Positions 53,598 through 64,000 of a stretch of DNA of 64,000 nt are shown here, piece after piece. Numbering within the stretch: position 1 is the stretch's first letter; the number at the start of each line of letters is the position of its first letter. The notes beneath the pieces were generated by a model. That model had not been told where the DNA came from. It saw nothing but the letters and a program-made list of their open reading frames with translations, and did not search any database. The stretch is from Diplonema papillatum (Eukaryota > Euglenozoa > Diplonemea > Diplonemida > Diplonemidae), in contig JAPJBO010000182.1 of the NCBI GenBank assembly GCA_030068145.1, forward strand, positions 1 through 64,000, in the 5' to 3' direction. The translations under genes were made by a program, and so were the position numbers.

Positions 53598-53999
53598 CTG
53601 ACTGATGGACTGCATAAGAGTGGCTGCCTGTGGCCAGTTCTCAGCGAAGACCTCCTCCCACACCTTGTTCCAGACCGCGAATTGTCCGTCGTCCCTCGAC
53701 GTGTCGTGCATCCAGCTCAGCTCGACGACGACTTGCTCGGTGTTCCGCATCTCGTAGATGGGCATGGGTCGTGCCATGCGCTTCTCGTACACGACTCTCC
53801 CCACACAGCGCACGCCGAACTTGTGCTTCGTGTCGCGGAATATCCAAGGGTCCACCAGGCCCACGGCGCCGACTTCTTTGCACAGCCGCTCCAGCGCTGC
53901 GGCCCACGGCATGATCGGAGAGAACACTGTGTACTTCCGCATGCCCTTGCACCCGATGTTGCCCACCTGCGCGTCCCCGCTCACCACGGAGAACGAGAG
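53598..53999 (-). CDS. Receptor cyclase, exon 3: catalytic domain C-half
   Basis: Exon 53999-53598 (134 codons, phase 0 at both ends) follows AAATATCACAG and ends at CAG|GTTGCG. LSFSVVSGDAQVGNIGCKGM, RKYTVF, then LERLCKEVGAVGLVDPWIFR, KFGVRCVGRVVYEKRMARPM, PIYEM follows the class III nucleotidyl cyclase pattern (G-D-x-x-x-G-N-I-G ... Y-T-V ... A-A-x-L-E ... F-x-x-R-x-x-G-x-V ... P-x-x-I/V-Y-E). The catalytic Asn and Arg of the V-N-x-A-x-R helix are Pro and Ala here (positions 31 and 35 of the exon). The half therefore resembles the non-catalytic partner type, or has lost activity. It joins in phase to exon 2. Four partial copies follow upstream at 54002-55910. Confidence 0.75.
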
Positions 54000-54001
54000 C
54001 T

Positions 54002-55910
54002 GTGATATTTAGAGTGTAGGTTCGCTTCGGGATCCGGGGTTTTGAAGCCTATTGTCGACAGGGTTCCTTCAAGGTATCTTATCTCGTTTTGGGGGTAGTG
54101 GCAGTACATGTGCTTGTGGGTATTGCCAACTATTCGACGGGTTTCAGAGTTAAAGTCCGCTTGTGATTCCGGGGTCAGTGGCAGTACGCGTGCTTGTGGG
54201 TATTATTATATACGCCGAACTTGTGCTTCGTGTCGCGGAATATCCAAGGGTCAACCAGGCCCACTGCACCGACTTCTTTGCACAGCCGCTCCAGCGCTGC
54301 GGCCCACGGCATGATCGGAGAGACGAACACTGTGTACTTCCGCATGCCCTTGCACCCGATGTTGCCCACCTGCGCGTCCCCGCTCACCACGGAGAACGAG
54401 AGCTGTGATATTTAGAGTGTAGGTTCGCTTCGGGATCCGGGGTTTTGAAGCCTATTGTCGACAGGGTTCCTTCAAGGTATCTTATCTCGTTTTGGTGGTA
54501 GTGGCAGTACATGTGCTTGTGGGTATTGCCGATGAATCGACTTATTTTAGAGTTAAAGTCCGCTTGTGATTCCGGGGTCAGTGGCAGTACGCGTGCTTGT
54601 GGGTATTATTATATACGCCGAACTTGTGCTTCGTGTCGCGGAATATCCAAGGGTCAACCAGGCCCACTGCACCGACTTCTTTGCACAGCCGCTCCAGCGC
54701 TGCGGCCCACGGCATGATCGGAGAGACGAACACTGTGTACTTCCGCATGCCCTTGCACCCGATGTTGCCCACCTGCGCGTCCCCGCTCACCACGGAGAAC
54801 GAGAGCTGTGATATTCAGAGTGTAGGTTCGCTTCGGGATCCGGGGTTTTGAAGCCTATTGTCGACAGGGTTCCTTCAAGGTATCTTATCTCGTTTTGGTG
54901 GTAGTGGCAGTACATGTGCTTGTGGGTATTGCCGATGAATCGACTTATTTTAGAGTTAAAGTCCGCTTGTGATTCCGGGGTCAGTGGCAGTACGCGTGCT
55001 TGTGGGTATTATTATATACGCCGAACTTGTGCTTCGTGTCGCGGAATATCCAAGGGTCAACCAGGCCCACTGCACCGACTTCTTTGCACAGCCGCTCCAG
55101 CGCTGCGGCCCACGGCATGATCGGAGAGACGAACACTGTGTACTTCCGCATGCCCTTGCACCCGATGTTGCCCACCTGCGCGTCCCCGCTCACCACGGAG
55201 AACGAGAGCTGTGATATTTAGAGTGTAGGTTCGCTTCGGGATCCGGGGTTTTGAAGCCTATTGTCGACAGGGTTCCTTCAAGGTATCTTATCTCGTTTTG
55301 GTGGTAGTGGCAGTACATGTGCTTGTGGGTATTGCCAACTATTCGACGGATTTCAGAGTTAAAGTTCGCCTGTGATTCCGGGGTCAGTGGCAGTACGCGT
55401 GCTTGTGGGTATTGCCGATGAATCGACTTATTTTAGGGTTAAAGTCCGCTTGTGATTCCGGGGTTGTGAACACTTCGGTTTGACCTTCGTTCCCTTCAGG
55501 TATGCTATACTGGAATGCTTTTCTTGTCGGTAATAGCAGCGCGCGTGCGGATGTGTCTCCTTAGAGTGAACCTGTTGAGTGATGTTTGTTGCCTTCGGCC
55601 GAATATTAGACTTACTTGAGCGCGCTTTCGTTTTTTAGTGTGTCTAGCCATTTCCGGAGTTCTTGCGACGACGACTTTGCACTGTGTTCCGCATCTCGTA
55701 GATGGGCATGGGCGGCGCCGTGCGCTTCTCGTACACGACTCTCCCCACACAGCGCACGCCGAACTTGTGCTTCGTGTCACGGAATATCCAAGGGTCAACC
55801 AGGCCACTGCACCGACTTCTTTGCACAGCCGCTCCAGCGCTGCGGCCCACGGCATGATCGGAGAGACGAACACTGTGTACTTCCGCATGCCCTTGCACCC
55901 GATGTTGGAG
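54002..55910 (-). repeat. Four partial copies of cyclase exon 3 with family C
   Basis: Three units of exactly 403 bp hold exon-3 pieces at 54210-54404, 54613-54807 and 55016-55210. Each piece runs from the acceptor down to KFGV, and each unit also contains two family C blocks. A fourth piece at 55690-55907 reaches further (to IYEMRNT) but lacks the exon start and has a 1-base deletion. All copies carry a 3-base insertion (YTVFVSPIM) absent from the exon at 53999, so they derive from each other. They may be spliced as decoys or be silent. Confidence 0.85.
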
Positions 55911-56479
55911 AATTTCCGGCCTCCTCATTTAACATAGTCGTCTTCCCGAGTTTTGGAGCTAAGGTTCGCTTGGGATTTCGGAATTTCAAGTCTCCGTGTA
56001 ACCTTTCTTGAATGGGGTTCTCTTCGAGCAAGTAAGGGCTATGTGAGTGCGGGTCTTTATAGCGTTATTTGTGGATTAGAAGGTCGGTATTTTAAAGTCT
56101 CCGGTTGACCGTAGAGGCTTGGGTATGGCGGGGGGTTGAGAAAAGTAAAAGAGTGCGACTCGTTTCGGGTGTTGTGTCACTCCGTTTATAGAGTTAAAGT
56201 TCCCTTCGAGCCAGCAAAACAAATTGATTCCCTAACAGCCAGCAAAACAAATATAACTCCCTTATAGCCAGCAGCAAAACAAACTTAATTCCCTTATAGC
56301 ACTTGACCAGAACAGTCCACCAGCCTGGACAGCTTGACCGCACCAGTCCCACCAGTGGACTGGACAGGATGACCAGGTCTACCTATAAACCTAAAACACT
56401 CGAACAGTGTCCACATTTCTTTTATCGGCTATTGTGGACGGATTCTTTGTTCGGACGAAGAGGACTTGAGGGAGCACAC
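55911..56479. other. Intron sequence between cyclase exons 2 and 3
   Basis: Family C fragments at 55955-56030 and 56080-56125 (AAGGTCGGTATTTTAAAGTC). Then short repeats CCAGCAAAACAAA with CTTATAG at 56212-56300, and ACCAGCCTGGACAGCTTGAC / CCAGTGGACTGGACAGG at 56320-56370. No exon. Confidence 0.6.
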
Positions 56480-56839
56480 CTGAGCGTTGACGGTGGCGAG
56501 GTTCTTGACGTCTTCCGCAGCGAGCATGGCTGCAGACGCGGACTGGAGCCGGTGGTTGTTAGGGCACATGCGGGCTGTGTTGAACGAGGCGGTCATCCGG
56601 TCACCCAGGAAGAGGTCGGCCAGGCCCTTGTACCTCTCAACGGCGCTCATCATCTTCCGCACAATTTCCGCGTGCACGTGCACCACGGAGTCGGCGCCCT
56701 TGACGGCGATGATGTGGTGCCAGTTGAGGACGTTGAACATGATGACGGAGACGTCCTTCTTCCGGAGGCCGTCCACCAGCTTCCAGTCTTCCTTCTCGAC
56801 CGCGTTCACGAAGTTCCGCAGCGACGCGTTGGCAGAACT
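56480..56839 (-). CDS. Receptor cyclase, exon 2: catalytic domain N-half
   Basis: Exon 56839-56480 (120 codons, phase 0) follows CACGCGCAG and ends at CTCAG|GTGTGC. SVIMFNVLNWHHIIAVKGAD ... ERYKGLADLFLGDRMTASFN ... SASAAMLAAEDVKNLATVNA corresponds to the first half of a class III cyclase. In active enzymes the first metal-binding Asp lies in F-x-D-(I/V); here it is Asn36 (MFNV). The second, in G-D, is kept (Asp80). With exon 3 this gives a nearly complete cyclase fold with altered catalytic residues. Upstream residues (ASLRNFVNAVEKEDWKLVDG) form the linker from the HAMP/coiled region. Confidence 0.75.
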
Positions 56840-56849
56840 CTGCGCGTGG

Positions 56850-57115
56850 GTTTTGGGGGTTGCGGATAATAATTTTATAAGGGCTATGTGAGTGTGGAAT
56901 ACACTGTATAGTTTGGGGGTTGCGGATAATGATTTTATAAGGGCTATGTGAGTGTGGAATACACTGTATAGTTTGGGGGTTGCGGATAATGCTTTCTTAA
57001 GGGTTATGTGAGTGTGTAATACACTGTATAGTTTGAACTTGTGATGCAGCAACAATCTGTGACGATAGACTGCACAAAAGTACACTGTATAGCTTGGTTG
57101 GTAGATTTTAGAGTG
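56850..57115. repeat. ~62-bp tandem repeat above cyclase exon 2
   Basis: GTTTGGGGGTTGCGGATAAT ... GGGCTATGTGAGTGTGGAAT, CACTGTATA: three units at 56850-57035, starting next to the exon-2 acceptor; each unit repeats part of the pre-acceptor sequence (GGGGGTTGCGGATAAT). Confidence 0.85.
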
Positions 57116-57119
57116 CACT

Positions 57120-57590
57120 TTTGATGGACATCACCAATGCATGTCAATCAACGACTAAGCTGGTCTTCTGAAGCGTGTAGAAAGGTCCAATGGTTCTCCA
57201 GCGGTCTGAGACCATCCGTGCCTGTCAGTAGATTTGCTGCGGCATGTTGTTTGGCACTATAATGTTCGAGTTTCCAACCAAATCTTAAGAGAGCGCTTTT
57301 GATGGAGGTCAATCAACGACTAATCTGGTCTTCTGAAGCGTGTAGAATGGTCCAATGGTTCTCCAGCGGCCTGAGACCAGCCTGGGCACCAGGCCTTGTA
57401 TCCGTGCCTGTCAGTAGATTTGCTGCGGCATGTAAGAGGTTCTCTCTTTGTAGGGACCTGGCCCAGTTTGCTGGGCATCAGCGTACTGCTGGTATTCAGA
57501 AGGCTGGGATAAACCCCTCGCATCAAGACCTGTGCTCTATGAACGGTGGTAATGGTGCCTTGCAAGTAATCTCTTCATCGGGATGAAGGC
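57120..57590. other. Duplicated ~130-bp block in cyclase intron
   Basis: GTCAATCAACGACTAA(G/T)CTGG, TCTTCTGAAGCGTGTAGAA, GGTCCAATGGTTCTCCAGCG occurs at 57140-57230 and 57307-57400. The second copy has inserted GCCTGGGCACCAGGCC. No exon is seen. Confidence 0.7.
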
Positions 57591-57619
57591 GCTTACGCGT
57601 ACACCATGCGCATACGGGT

Positions 57620-57981
57620 CGACCACCGATGGTACTGTGAACAAACCGGCGTGCCCAAAGCAGGCGTTCGCCGTGAATGATAAAGCATGGAATAACAAGG
57701 GATCGATTCTCTCGACTCTTTTTGTTGGTCTCTTAACCCGTAGTCCGTACTCCTACGTCAGAGGTGAAATTCTTAGATCGAAGGAAGACGAACTTCTGCG
57801 AAAGCACTCGACAAGAATGTCTTCATTAATCAAGAACGAGAGCGTGGGGATCCAAGATGATCAGATACCGTCGTAGTCCACTGCTGTAAACGATGCCGTC
57901 TCAGGATCGAGGGACATTTTGGCTCCCACGGCAACTCCCCGAACGAGAAATCAAAGATTATGGGTTCAGGGGGGAGTACAT

Positions 57982-58014
<33 letters not shown>

Positions 58015-58083
58015 TGACACCATCAGGCGTGGAGTATGCGGCTTAGGTCGGCGACCGATGATACTGTGAACAAACCAGCGTGC
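57620..58083 (+). rRNA. SSU rRNA internal fragment inside the cyclase intron
   Basis: 57650-58045 is SSU rRNA from the region before V5 (CCCAAAGCAGGCGTTC, GCATGGAATAACA), through GTCAGAGGTGAAATTCTTAG, TCATTAATCAAGAACG, CAGATACCGTCGTAGTC, to AAACTTAAAGGAATTGACGG (intact) and GTGGAGTATGCGGCTTA, where it stops. A 30-bp direct repeat (ACCGATGRTACTGTGAACA...) lies at 57625-57654 and 58054-58083. It is better preserved than the copy at 10790, and on the opposite strand to the host gene. Confidence 0.92.
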
Positions 58084-58109
58084 TGTAGGGAAAGCGGAGT
58101 TTCGCATAC

Positions 58110-58928
58110 CGAGCTGATGAAGCTAGACCGCGTCTTCGTCGACTCCGGCACGTCTTCGGCGGTGTCCTTTTCGTCGACGAAGACGGAGAGCGGCATGTAG
58201 TTGCGGACCTCCTTGAGTCGGTAAACCATCCACGCGAAGGACAACTGCATGCTCTTGACTTCGGCCAGGCGGGAGACGGGGCGGTTCATGTCTACTTCTT
58301 CGAGGTGCAGCGTTGCGACGTGCGTCATGTCTATTTGCAGCACCGCCAGCGGCCGCACGATGAGGCTAGTGAACACCAACGAGAGGGCCAGCAGGATCGA
58401 GATGATGACCACGATGGCGACGACGAGGATGATGAAGCTTTTGTACTTGCGGTCGTCGGCGTTGATCTTCGCGTCGCTGTTGTGGCGGACGATGCTCTGC
58501 ATGCTGCTGGTGATGCTTTCCATGACGCTGCTGCTCGGAATGACGAGGGTCACGTACCACTTCAACCCCATATCCCGCTGAAGGGTCTGCGTCTCCCACC
58601 AGTACGTAGTCTCGTTGAAGTTCCACAATTTGTACCCGCTCGAGTCATTCGCCGCCCCGGCGTACTGCCCAGCGTAGGCGCGCAGCACGTGGTGCCCGTG
58701 CCGGGCGACCAGAGGCTCCGGGTAGTCTTCCACGTGGTACAGCGCCGGCAGCACGCGCCCGCTGACCGTCGTCGTCGTCGTCCGCTCGCCCGTCGAGCTG
58801 GCCACGACGCCCCCCACGATGTCCAGCCACGGGTCGTGCTGCACAACGTACAAGATTGACTCGCCTTCGTCCCCCGGCAGGTGCAGGTCAGACAGCACAT
58901 CGTATATATCAGACGTCGTTATCGCCAC
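58110..58928 (-). CDS. Receptor cyclase, exon 1 seen: sensor, TM and HAMP
   Basis: Exon 58928-58110 (273 codons, phase 0) follows CTGCTGCAG and ends at TCG|GTATGC. Residues 1-160 form the outer sensor: YVVQHDPWLDIVGGVVASS ... YWWETQTLQRDMGLKWYVTL VIP, typical of the membrane-proximal end of a dCACHE domain. Residues 165-191 (FIILVVAIVVIISILLALSL) form one TM helix. Residues 192-245 (RPLAVLQIDMTHVATLHLEE ... FAWMVYRLKE) resemble a HAMP linker. The layout predicts a plasma-membrane receptor that senses a small outside ligand and signals through the cyclase domain of exons 2 and 3. The signal peptide/first TM and start of the sensor are upstream and not found; instead eight partial copies of this exon follow. 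The 18S fragment and splice donor lie just beyond its end. Confidence 0.75.
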
Positions 58929-58929
58929 C

Positions 58930-61900
58930 TGCAGCAGAGTGGTTGAAAACTTAGTTTAATGCTTAGACAGAAGACTGTCTCTGTCGTTATCGCTGCTTAC
59001 ACAGCGGGTGGAAACTTTAGTTTAGTTTAATGCTTACACAGACACCTACACAGGGGATGGAAACCTTTGTTTACTGTTTAGACAGAGCACTGCCTCTGTC
59101 GTTATCGCCACTTACACAGGGGGTAGAAACCTTAGTTCACTGTTTAGACAGAATACTGCCTCTGTCGTTATCGCCACCTACACAGGGGGTGGAAACCTTA
59201 GTTTAAACACTTTGTACCCGCTCGAGTCATTCGCCGCCCCGGCGTACGGCCCAGCGTAGGCGCGCAGCACGTGGTGCCCGTGCCGGGCGACCAGAGGCAC
59301 CGGGTAGTCTTCCACGTGGTACAGCGCCGGCAGCACGCTCCCGCTGACCGTCGTCGTCGTCGTCCGCTCGCCCGTCGAGCTGGCCACGACGCCCCCCACG
59401 ATGTCCAGCCACGGGTCGTGCTGCACAACGTACAAGATTGACTCGCCTTCGTCCCCCGGCAGGTGCAGGTCAGACAGCACATCGTATATATCAGACGTCG
59501 TTATCGCCACCTGCACAGGGATTGAAAACCTTAGTTTAATGCTTGGACAGAACACTGTCTCTGTCGTTATCGCCGCTTACACAGGGGGTGGAAACTTTAG
59601 CTTAACGCTTGGACAGAACACTGCCTCTGTCGTTATCGCGTGGAAACCTTGGTAAGTTACTGTTTAGACAGAACACTGCCGCTGTAGTTATCGCCACCGA
59701 CACAGAGATTGAAAATCTCAGTTTACTGTTTAGACAGAGCACTGCCTCTGTCGTTATCGCCACCTACACAGCGATTGAAAACCTTAGTTATCGCCACCTA
59801 CTCAGCGATTGAAAACCTTTAGTTAAGTGCTTAGACAGAACACTGCCTCTGTCGTTACCGCCACCTACACAGGGGGTGGAAACCTTAGTTTAAACACTTT
59901 GTACCCGCTCGAGTCATTCGCCGCCCCGGCGTACTCGCAGCACGTGGTGCCCGTGCCGGGCGACCAGAGGCTCCGGGTAGTCTTCCACGTGGTACAGCGC
60001 CGGCAGCACGCGCCCGTTGACCGTCGTCGTCGTCGTCCGCTCGCCCGTCGAGCTGGCCACGACGCCCCCCACGATGTCCAGCCACGGGTCGTGCTGCACA
60101 ACGTACAAGATTGACTCGCCTTCGTCCCCCGGCAGGTGCAGGTCAGACAGCACATCGCATATATCAGACGTCGTTATCGCCACCTGCAGCAGAGGGGTTG
60201 AAAACTTAGTTTAATGCTTAGACAGAAGACTGTCTCTGTCGTTATCGCTGCTTACACAGCGGGTGGAAACTTTAGTTTAATGCTTACACAGACACCTACA
60301 CAGGGGATGGAAACCTTTGTTTACTGTTTAGACAGAGCACTGCCTCTGTCGTTATCGCCACTTACACAGGGGGTAGAAACCTTAGTTCACTGTTTAGACA
60401 GAATACTGCCTCTGTCGTTATCGCCACCTGCAGCAGAGGGGTTGAAAACTTAGTTTAATGCTTAGACAGAAGACTGTCTCTGTCGTTATCGCTGCTTACA
60501 CAGCGGGTGGAAACTTTAGTTTAATGCTTACACAGACACCTACACAGGGGATGGAAACCTTTGTTTACTGTTTAGACAGAGCACTGCCTCTGTCGTTATC
60601 GCCACTTACACAGGGGGTAGAAACCTTAGGTCACTGTTTAGACAGAATACTGCCTCTGTCGTTATCGCCACCTACACAGGGGGTGGAAACCTTAGTTTAA
60701 ACACTTTGTACCCGCTCGAGTCATTCGCCGCCCCGGCGTACTGCCCAGCGTAGGCGCGCAGCACGTGGTGCCCGTGCCGGGCGACCAGAGGCACCGGGTA
60801 GTCTTTTCCACGTGGTACAGCGCCGGCAGCACGCTCCCGCTGACCGTCGTCGTCGTCGTCGCTCGCCCGTCGAGCTGGCCACGACGCCCCCCACGATGTC
60901 CAGCCACGGGTCGTGCTGCACAACGTACAAGATTGACTCGCCTTCGTCCCCCGGCAGGTGCAGGTCAGACAGCACATCGAATATATCAGACGTCGTTATC
61001 GCCACCTGCACAGGGATTGAAAACCTTTAGTTAAGTGCTTAGACAGAACACTGCCTCTGTCGTTACCGCCACCTACACAGGGGGTGGAAACCTTAGTTTA
61101 AACACTTTGTACCCGCTCGAGTCATTCGCCGCCCCGGCGTACTGCCCAGCGTAGGCGCGCAGCACGTGGTGCCCGTGCCGGGCGACCAGAGGCACCGGGT
61201 AGTCTTTTCCACGTGGTACAGCGCCGGCAGCACGCTCCCGCTGACCGTCGTCGTCGTCGTCCGCTCGCCCGTCGAGCTGGCCACGACGCCCCCCACGATG
61301 TCCAGCCACGGGTCGTGCTGCACAACGTACAAGATTGACTCGCCTTCGTCCCCCGGCAGGTGCAGGTCAGACAGCACATCGAATATATCAGACGTCGTTA
61401 TCGCCACCTGCACAGGGATTGAAAACCTTTAGTTAAGTGCTTAGACAGAACACTGCCTCTGTCGTTACCGCCACCTACACAGGGGGTGGAAACCTTAGTT
61501 TAAACACTTTGTACCCGCTCGAGTCATTCGCCGCCCCGGCGTACTCGCAGCATGTGGTGCCCGTGCCGGGCGACCAGAGGCTCCGGGTAGTCTTCCACGT
61601 GGTACAGCGCCGGCAGCACGCTCCCGCTGACCGTCGTCGTCGTCGTCCGCTCGCCCGTCGAGCTGGCCACGACGCCCCCCACGATGTCCAGCCACGGGTC
61701 GTGCTGCACAACGTACAAGATTGACTCGCCTTCGTCCCCCGGCAGGTGCAGGTCAGACAGCACATCGTATATATCAGACGTCGTTATCGCCACCTGCACA
61801 GGGATTGAAAACCTTAGTTTAATGCTTGGACAGAACACTGTCTCTGTCGTTATCGCCGCTTACACAGGGGGTGGAAATTTTAGCTTAACGCTTGGACAGA

Positions 61901-64000
61901 ACACTGCCTCTGTCGTTATCGCGTGGAAACCTTGGTAAGTTACTGTTTAGACAGAACACTGCCGCTGTAGTTATCGCCACCGACACAGAGATTGAAAGTC
62001 TCAGTTTACTGTTTAGACGGAACACTGCCTTTGCGGTATCGTCACCTGCACGGAGTGGAAACTTCAGTTTACTGTTTAGACAGAGCACTGCCTCTGTCGT
62101 TATCGCCACCTACACAGCGATTGAAAACCTTAGTTATCGCCACCTACACAGCGATTGAAAACCTTTAGTTAAGTGCTTAGACAGAACACTGCCTCTGTCG
62201 TTACCGCCACCTACACAGGGGGTGGGAACCATAGTGTAAACACTTTGTACCCGCTCGAGTCATTCGCCGCCCCGGCGTACTCGCAGCACGTGGTGCCCGT
62301 GCCGGGCGACCAGAGGCACCGGGTAGTCTTCCACGTGGTACAGCGCCGTCGTTATCGCCACCTGCACAGGGATTAAAAACCTTAGTTTAATGCTTGGACA
62401 GAACACTGTCTCTGTCGGTATCGCCGCTTACACAGGGGGTGGAAATCTTAGTTTAACGCTTGAACAGAACACTGCCTCTGTCGTTAAACCTTGGTAAGTT
62501 ACTGTTTAGACAGAACACTGCCGCTGTAGTTATCGCCACCGACACAGAGATTGAAAATCTCAGTTTACTGTTTAGACGGAACACTGCCTTTGCGGTATCG
62601 TCACCTGCACGGAGTGGAAACTTCAGTTTACTGTTTAGACAGAGCACTGCCTCTGTCGTTATCGCCACCTACACAGCGATTGAAAACCTTTAGTTAAGTG
62701 CTTAGACAGAACACTGCCTCTGTCGTTACCGCCACCTACACAGGGGGTGGGAACCATAGTGTAAACACTTTGTACCCGCTCGAGTCATTCGCCGCCCCGG
62801 CGTACTCGCAGCACGTGGTGCCCGTGCCGGGCGACCAGAGGCACCGGGTAGTCTTCCACGTGGTACAGCGCCGGCAGCACGCTCCCGCTGACCGTCGTCG
62901 TCGTCGTCCGCTCGCCCGTCGAGCTGGCCACGACGCCCCCCACGATGTCCAGCCACGGGTCGTGCTGCACAACGTACAAGATTGACTCGCCTTCGTCCCC
63001 CGGCAGGTGCAGGTCAGACAGCACATCGTATATATCAGACGTCGTTATCGCCACCTGCACAGGGATTAAAAACCTTAGTTTAATGCTTGGACAGAACACT
63101 GTCTCTGTCGTTTTCGCCGCTTACACAGGGGGTGGAAATCTTAGTTTAACGCTTGGACAGAACACTGCCTCTGTCGTTAAACTTTGGTAAGTTACTGTTT
63201 AGACAGAACACTGCCGCTGTAGTTATCGCCACCGACACAGAGATTGAAAATCTCAGTTTACTGTTTAGACGGAACACTGCCTTTGCGGTATCGTCACCTG
63301 CACGGAGTGGAAACTTCAGTTTACTGTTTAGACAGAACACTGCCTCTGTCGTTATCGCCACCTACACAGCGATTGAAAACCTTTAGTTAAGTGCTTAGAC
63401 AGAACACTGCCTCTGTCGTTACACAGGGGGTGGGAACCATAGTGTAAACACTTTGTACCCGCTCGAGTCATTCGCCGCCCCGGCGTACTCGCAGCACGTG
63501 GTGCCCGTGCCGGGCGACCAGAGGCACCGGGTAGTCTTCCACGTGGTACAGCGCCGGCAGCACGCTCCCGCTGACCGTCGTCGTCGTCGTCCGCTCGCCC
63601 GTCGAGCTGGCCACGACGCCCCCCACGATGTCCAGCCACGGGTCGTGCTGCACAACGTACAAGATTGACTCGCCTTCGTCCCCCGGCAGGTGCAGGTCAG
63701 ACAGCACATCGTATATATCAGACGTCGTTATCGCCACCTGCACAGGGATTAAAAACCTTAGTTTAATGCTTGGACAGAACACTGTCTCTGTCGTTATCGC
63801 CGCTTACACAGGGGGTGGAAATCTTAGTTTAACGCTTGGACAGAACACTGCCTCTGTCGTTAAACCTTGGTAAGCTACTGTTTAGACAGAACACTGCCGC
63901 TGTAGTTATCGCCACCGACACAGAGATTGAAAATCTCAGTTTACTGTTTAGACGGAACACTGCCTTTGCGGTATCGTCACCTGCACGGAGTGGAAACTTC
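58930..64000 (-). repeat. Array of eight partial sensor-exon copies plus ~64-bp satellite
   Basis: Copies of the first 100 codons of exon 1 lie at 59211-59510, 59898-60183, 60705-61005, 61106-61407, 61508-61793, 62246-62350 (truncated), 62769-63054 and 63452-63737. Only 59211-59510 is fully open. 60705 and 61106 have a 2-base insertion (GTCTTTTCC). 59898, 61508, 62246, 62769 and 63452 share a 14-base deletion. Between them are ~64-bp units (GGAAACCTTAGTTTAATG, AGACAGAACACTG..., CTCTGTCGTTATCGCCACC), related to family D. In minus sense each unit ends TGTGTAG|GTGGCGATAACGAC, which contains the first 14 bases of the exon. The array continues past the window edge. Confidence 0.9.

Overview
This is a repeat-saturated stretch of a nuclear genome from an unidentified protist. 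Three things point to a eukaryote: fragments of eukaryotic-type SSU rRNA (including its conserved 3' end), coding exons bounded by GT-AG splice signals with compatible phases, and eukaryotic domains (dCACHE-HAMP-class III cyclase receptor, EF-hand protein, ankyrin and BTB-like exons, DUF4116). I cannot place the lineage from the sequence alone.

Layout. 1-9.7 kb is satellite DNA (42/43-bp, then a 41-bp array that flips orientation near 4680). It is invaded by a non-autonomous Mutator-like element with a 9-bp target duplication, and an inverted-repeat structure follows. 9.7-17.5 kb is a mosaic of short dispersed families (lettered A-N here for reference), two SSU rRNA fragments, a small terminal exon, a tRNA-headed satellite element and a piggyBac-like MITE. 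17.5-25.2 kb holds the densest genes, mostly on the minus strand: a two-exon gene fragment, a two-exon gene of about 195 residues, a membrane-anchored P-loop NTPase, a DUF4116 exon (plus strand) and an exon followed by a 43-bp minisatellite. A roughly 600-bp CAG tract and the minisatellite sit at exon edges. 26-38 kb has a decayed three-copy plus-strand gene, an (AG)n tract, an EF-hand protein with partial copies of its end, further mobile elements and long 16-bp satellites. 38-52 kb is mostly SINE/MITE-like families, with ankyrin and BTB-like exons and a seven-member array of duplicated exons. 52-64 kb is one minus-strand receptor cyclase gene: three exons (sensor/TM/HAMP, cyclase N-half, cyclase C-half). 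Its introns and upstream side are filled with partial exon copies, a 12-bp satellite and an inserted SSU rRNA fragment.

The unifying pattern is that tandem expansion starts at, or includes, exon edges in at least five genes. In addition, two dispersed families (C and D) lie in one orientation only, matching the sense of the minus-strand genes and sitting next to splice sites. This looks like introner-type intron colonisation together with local exon-edge amplification. Most protein products are fragments. Only the EF-hand protein is a complete single-exon ORF, and the 195-residue gene may end naturally.
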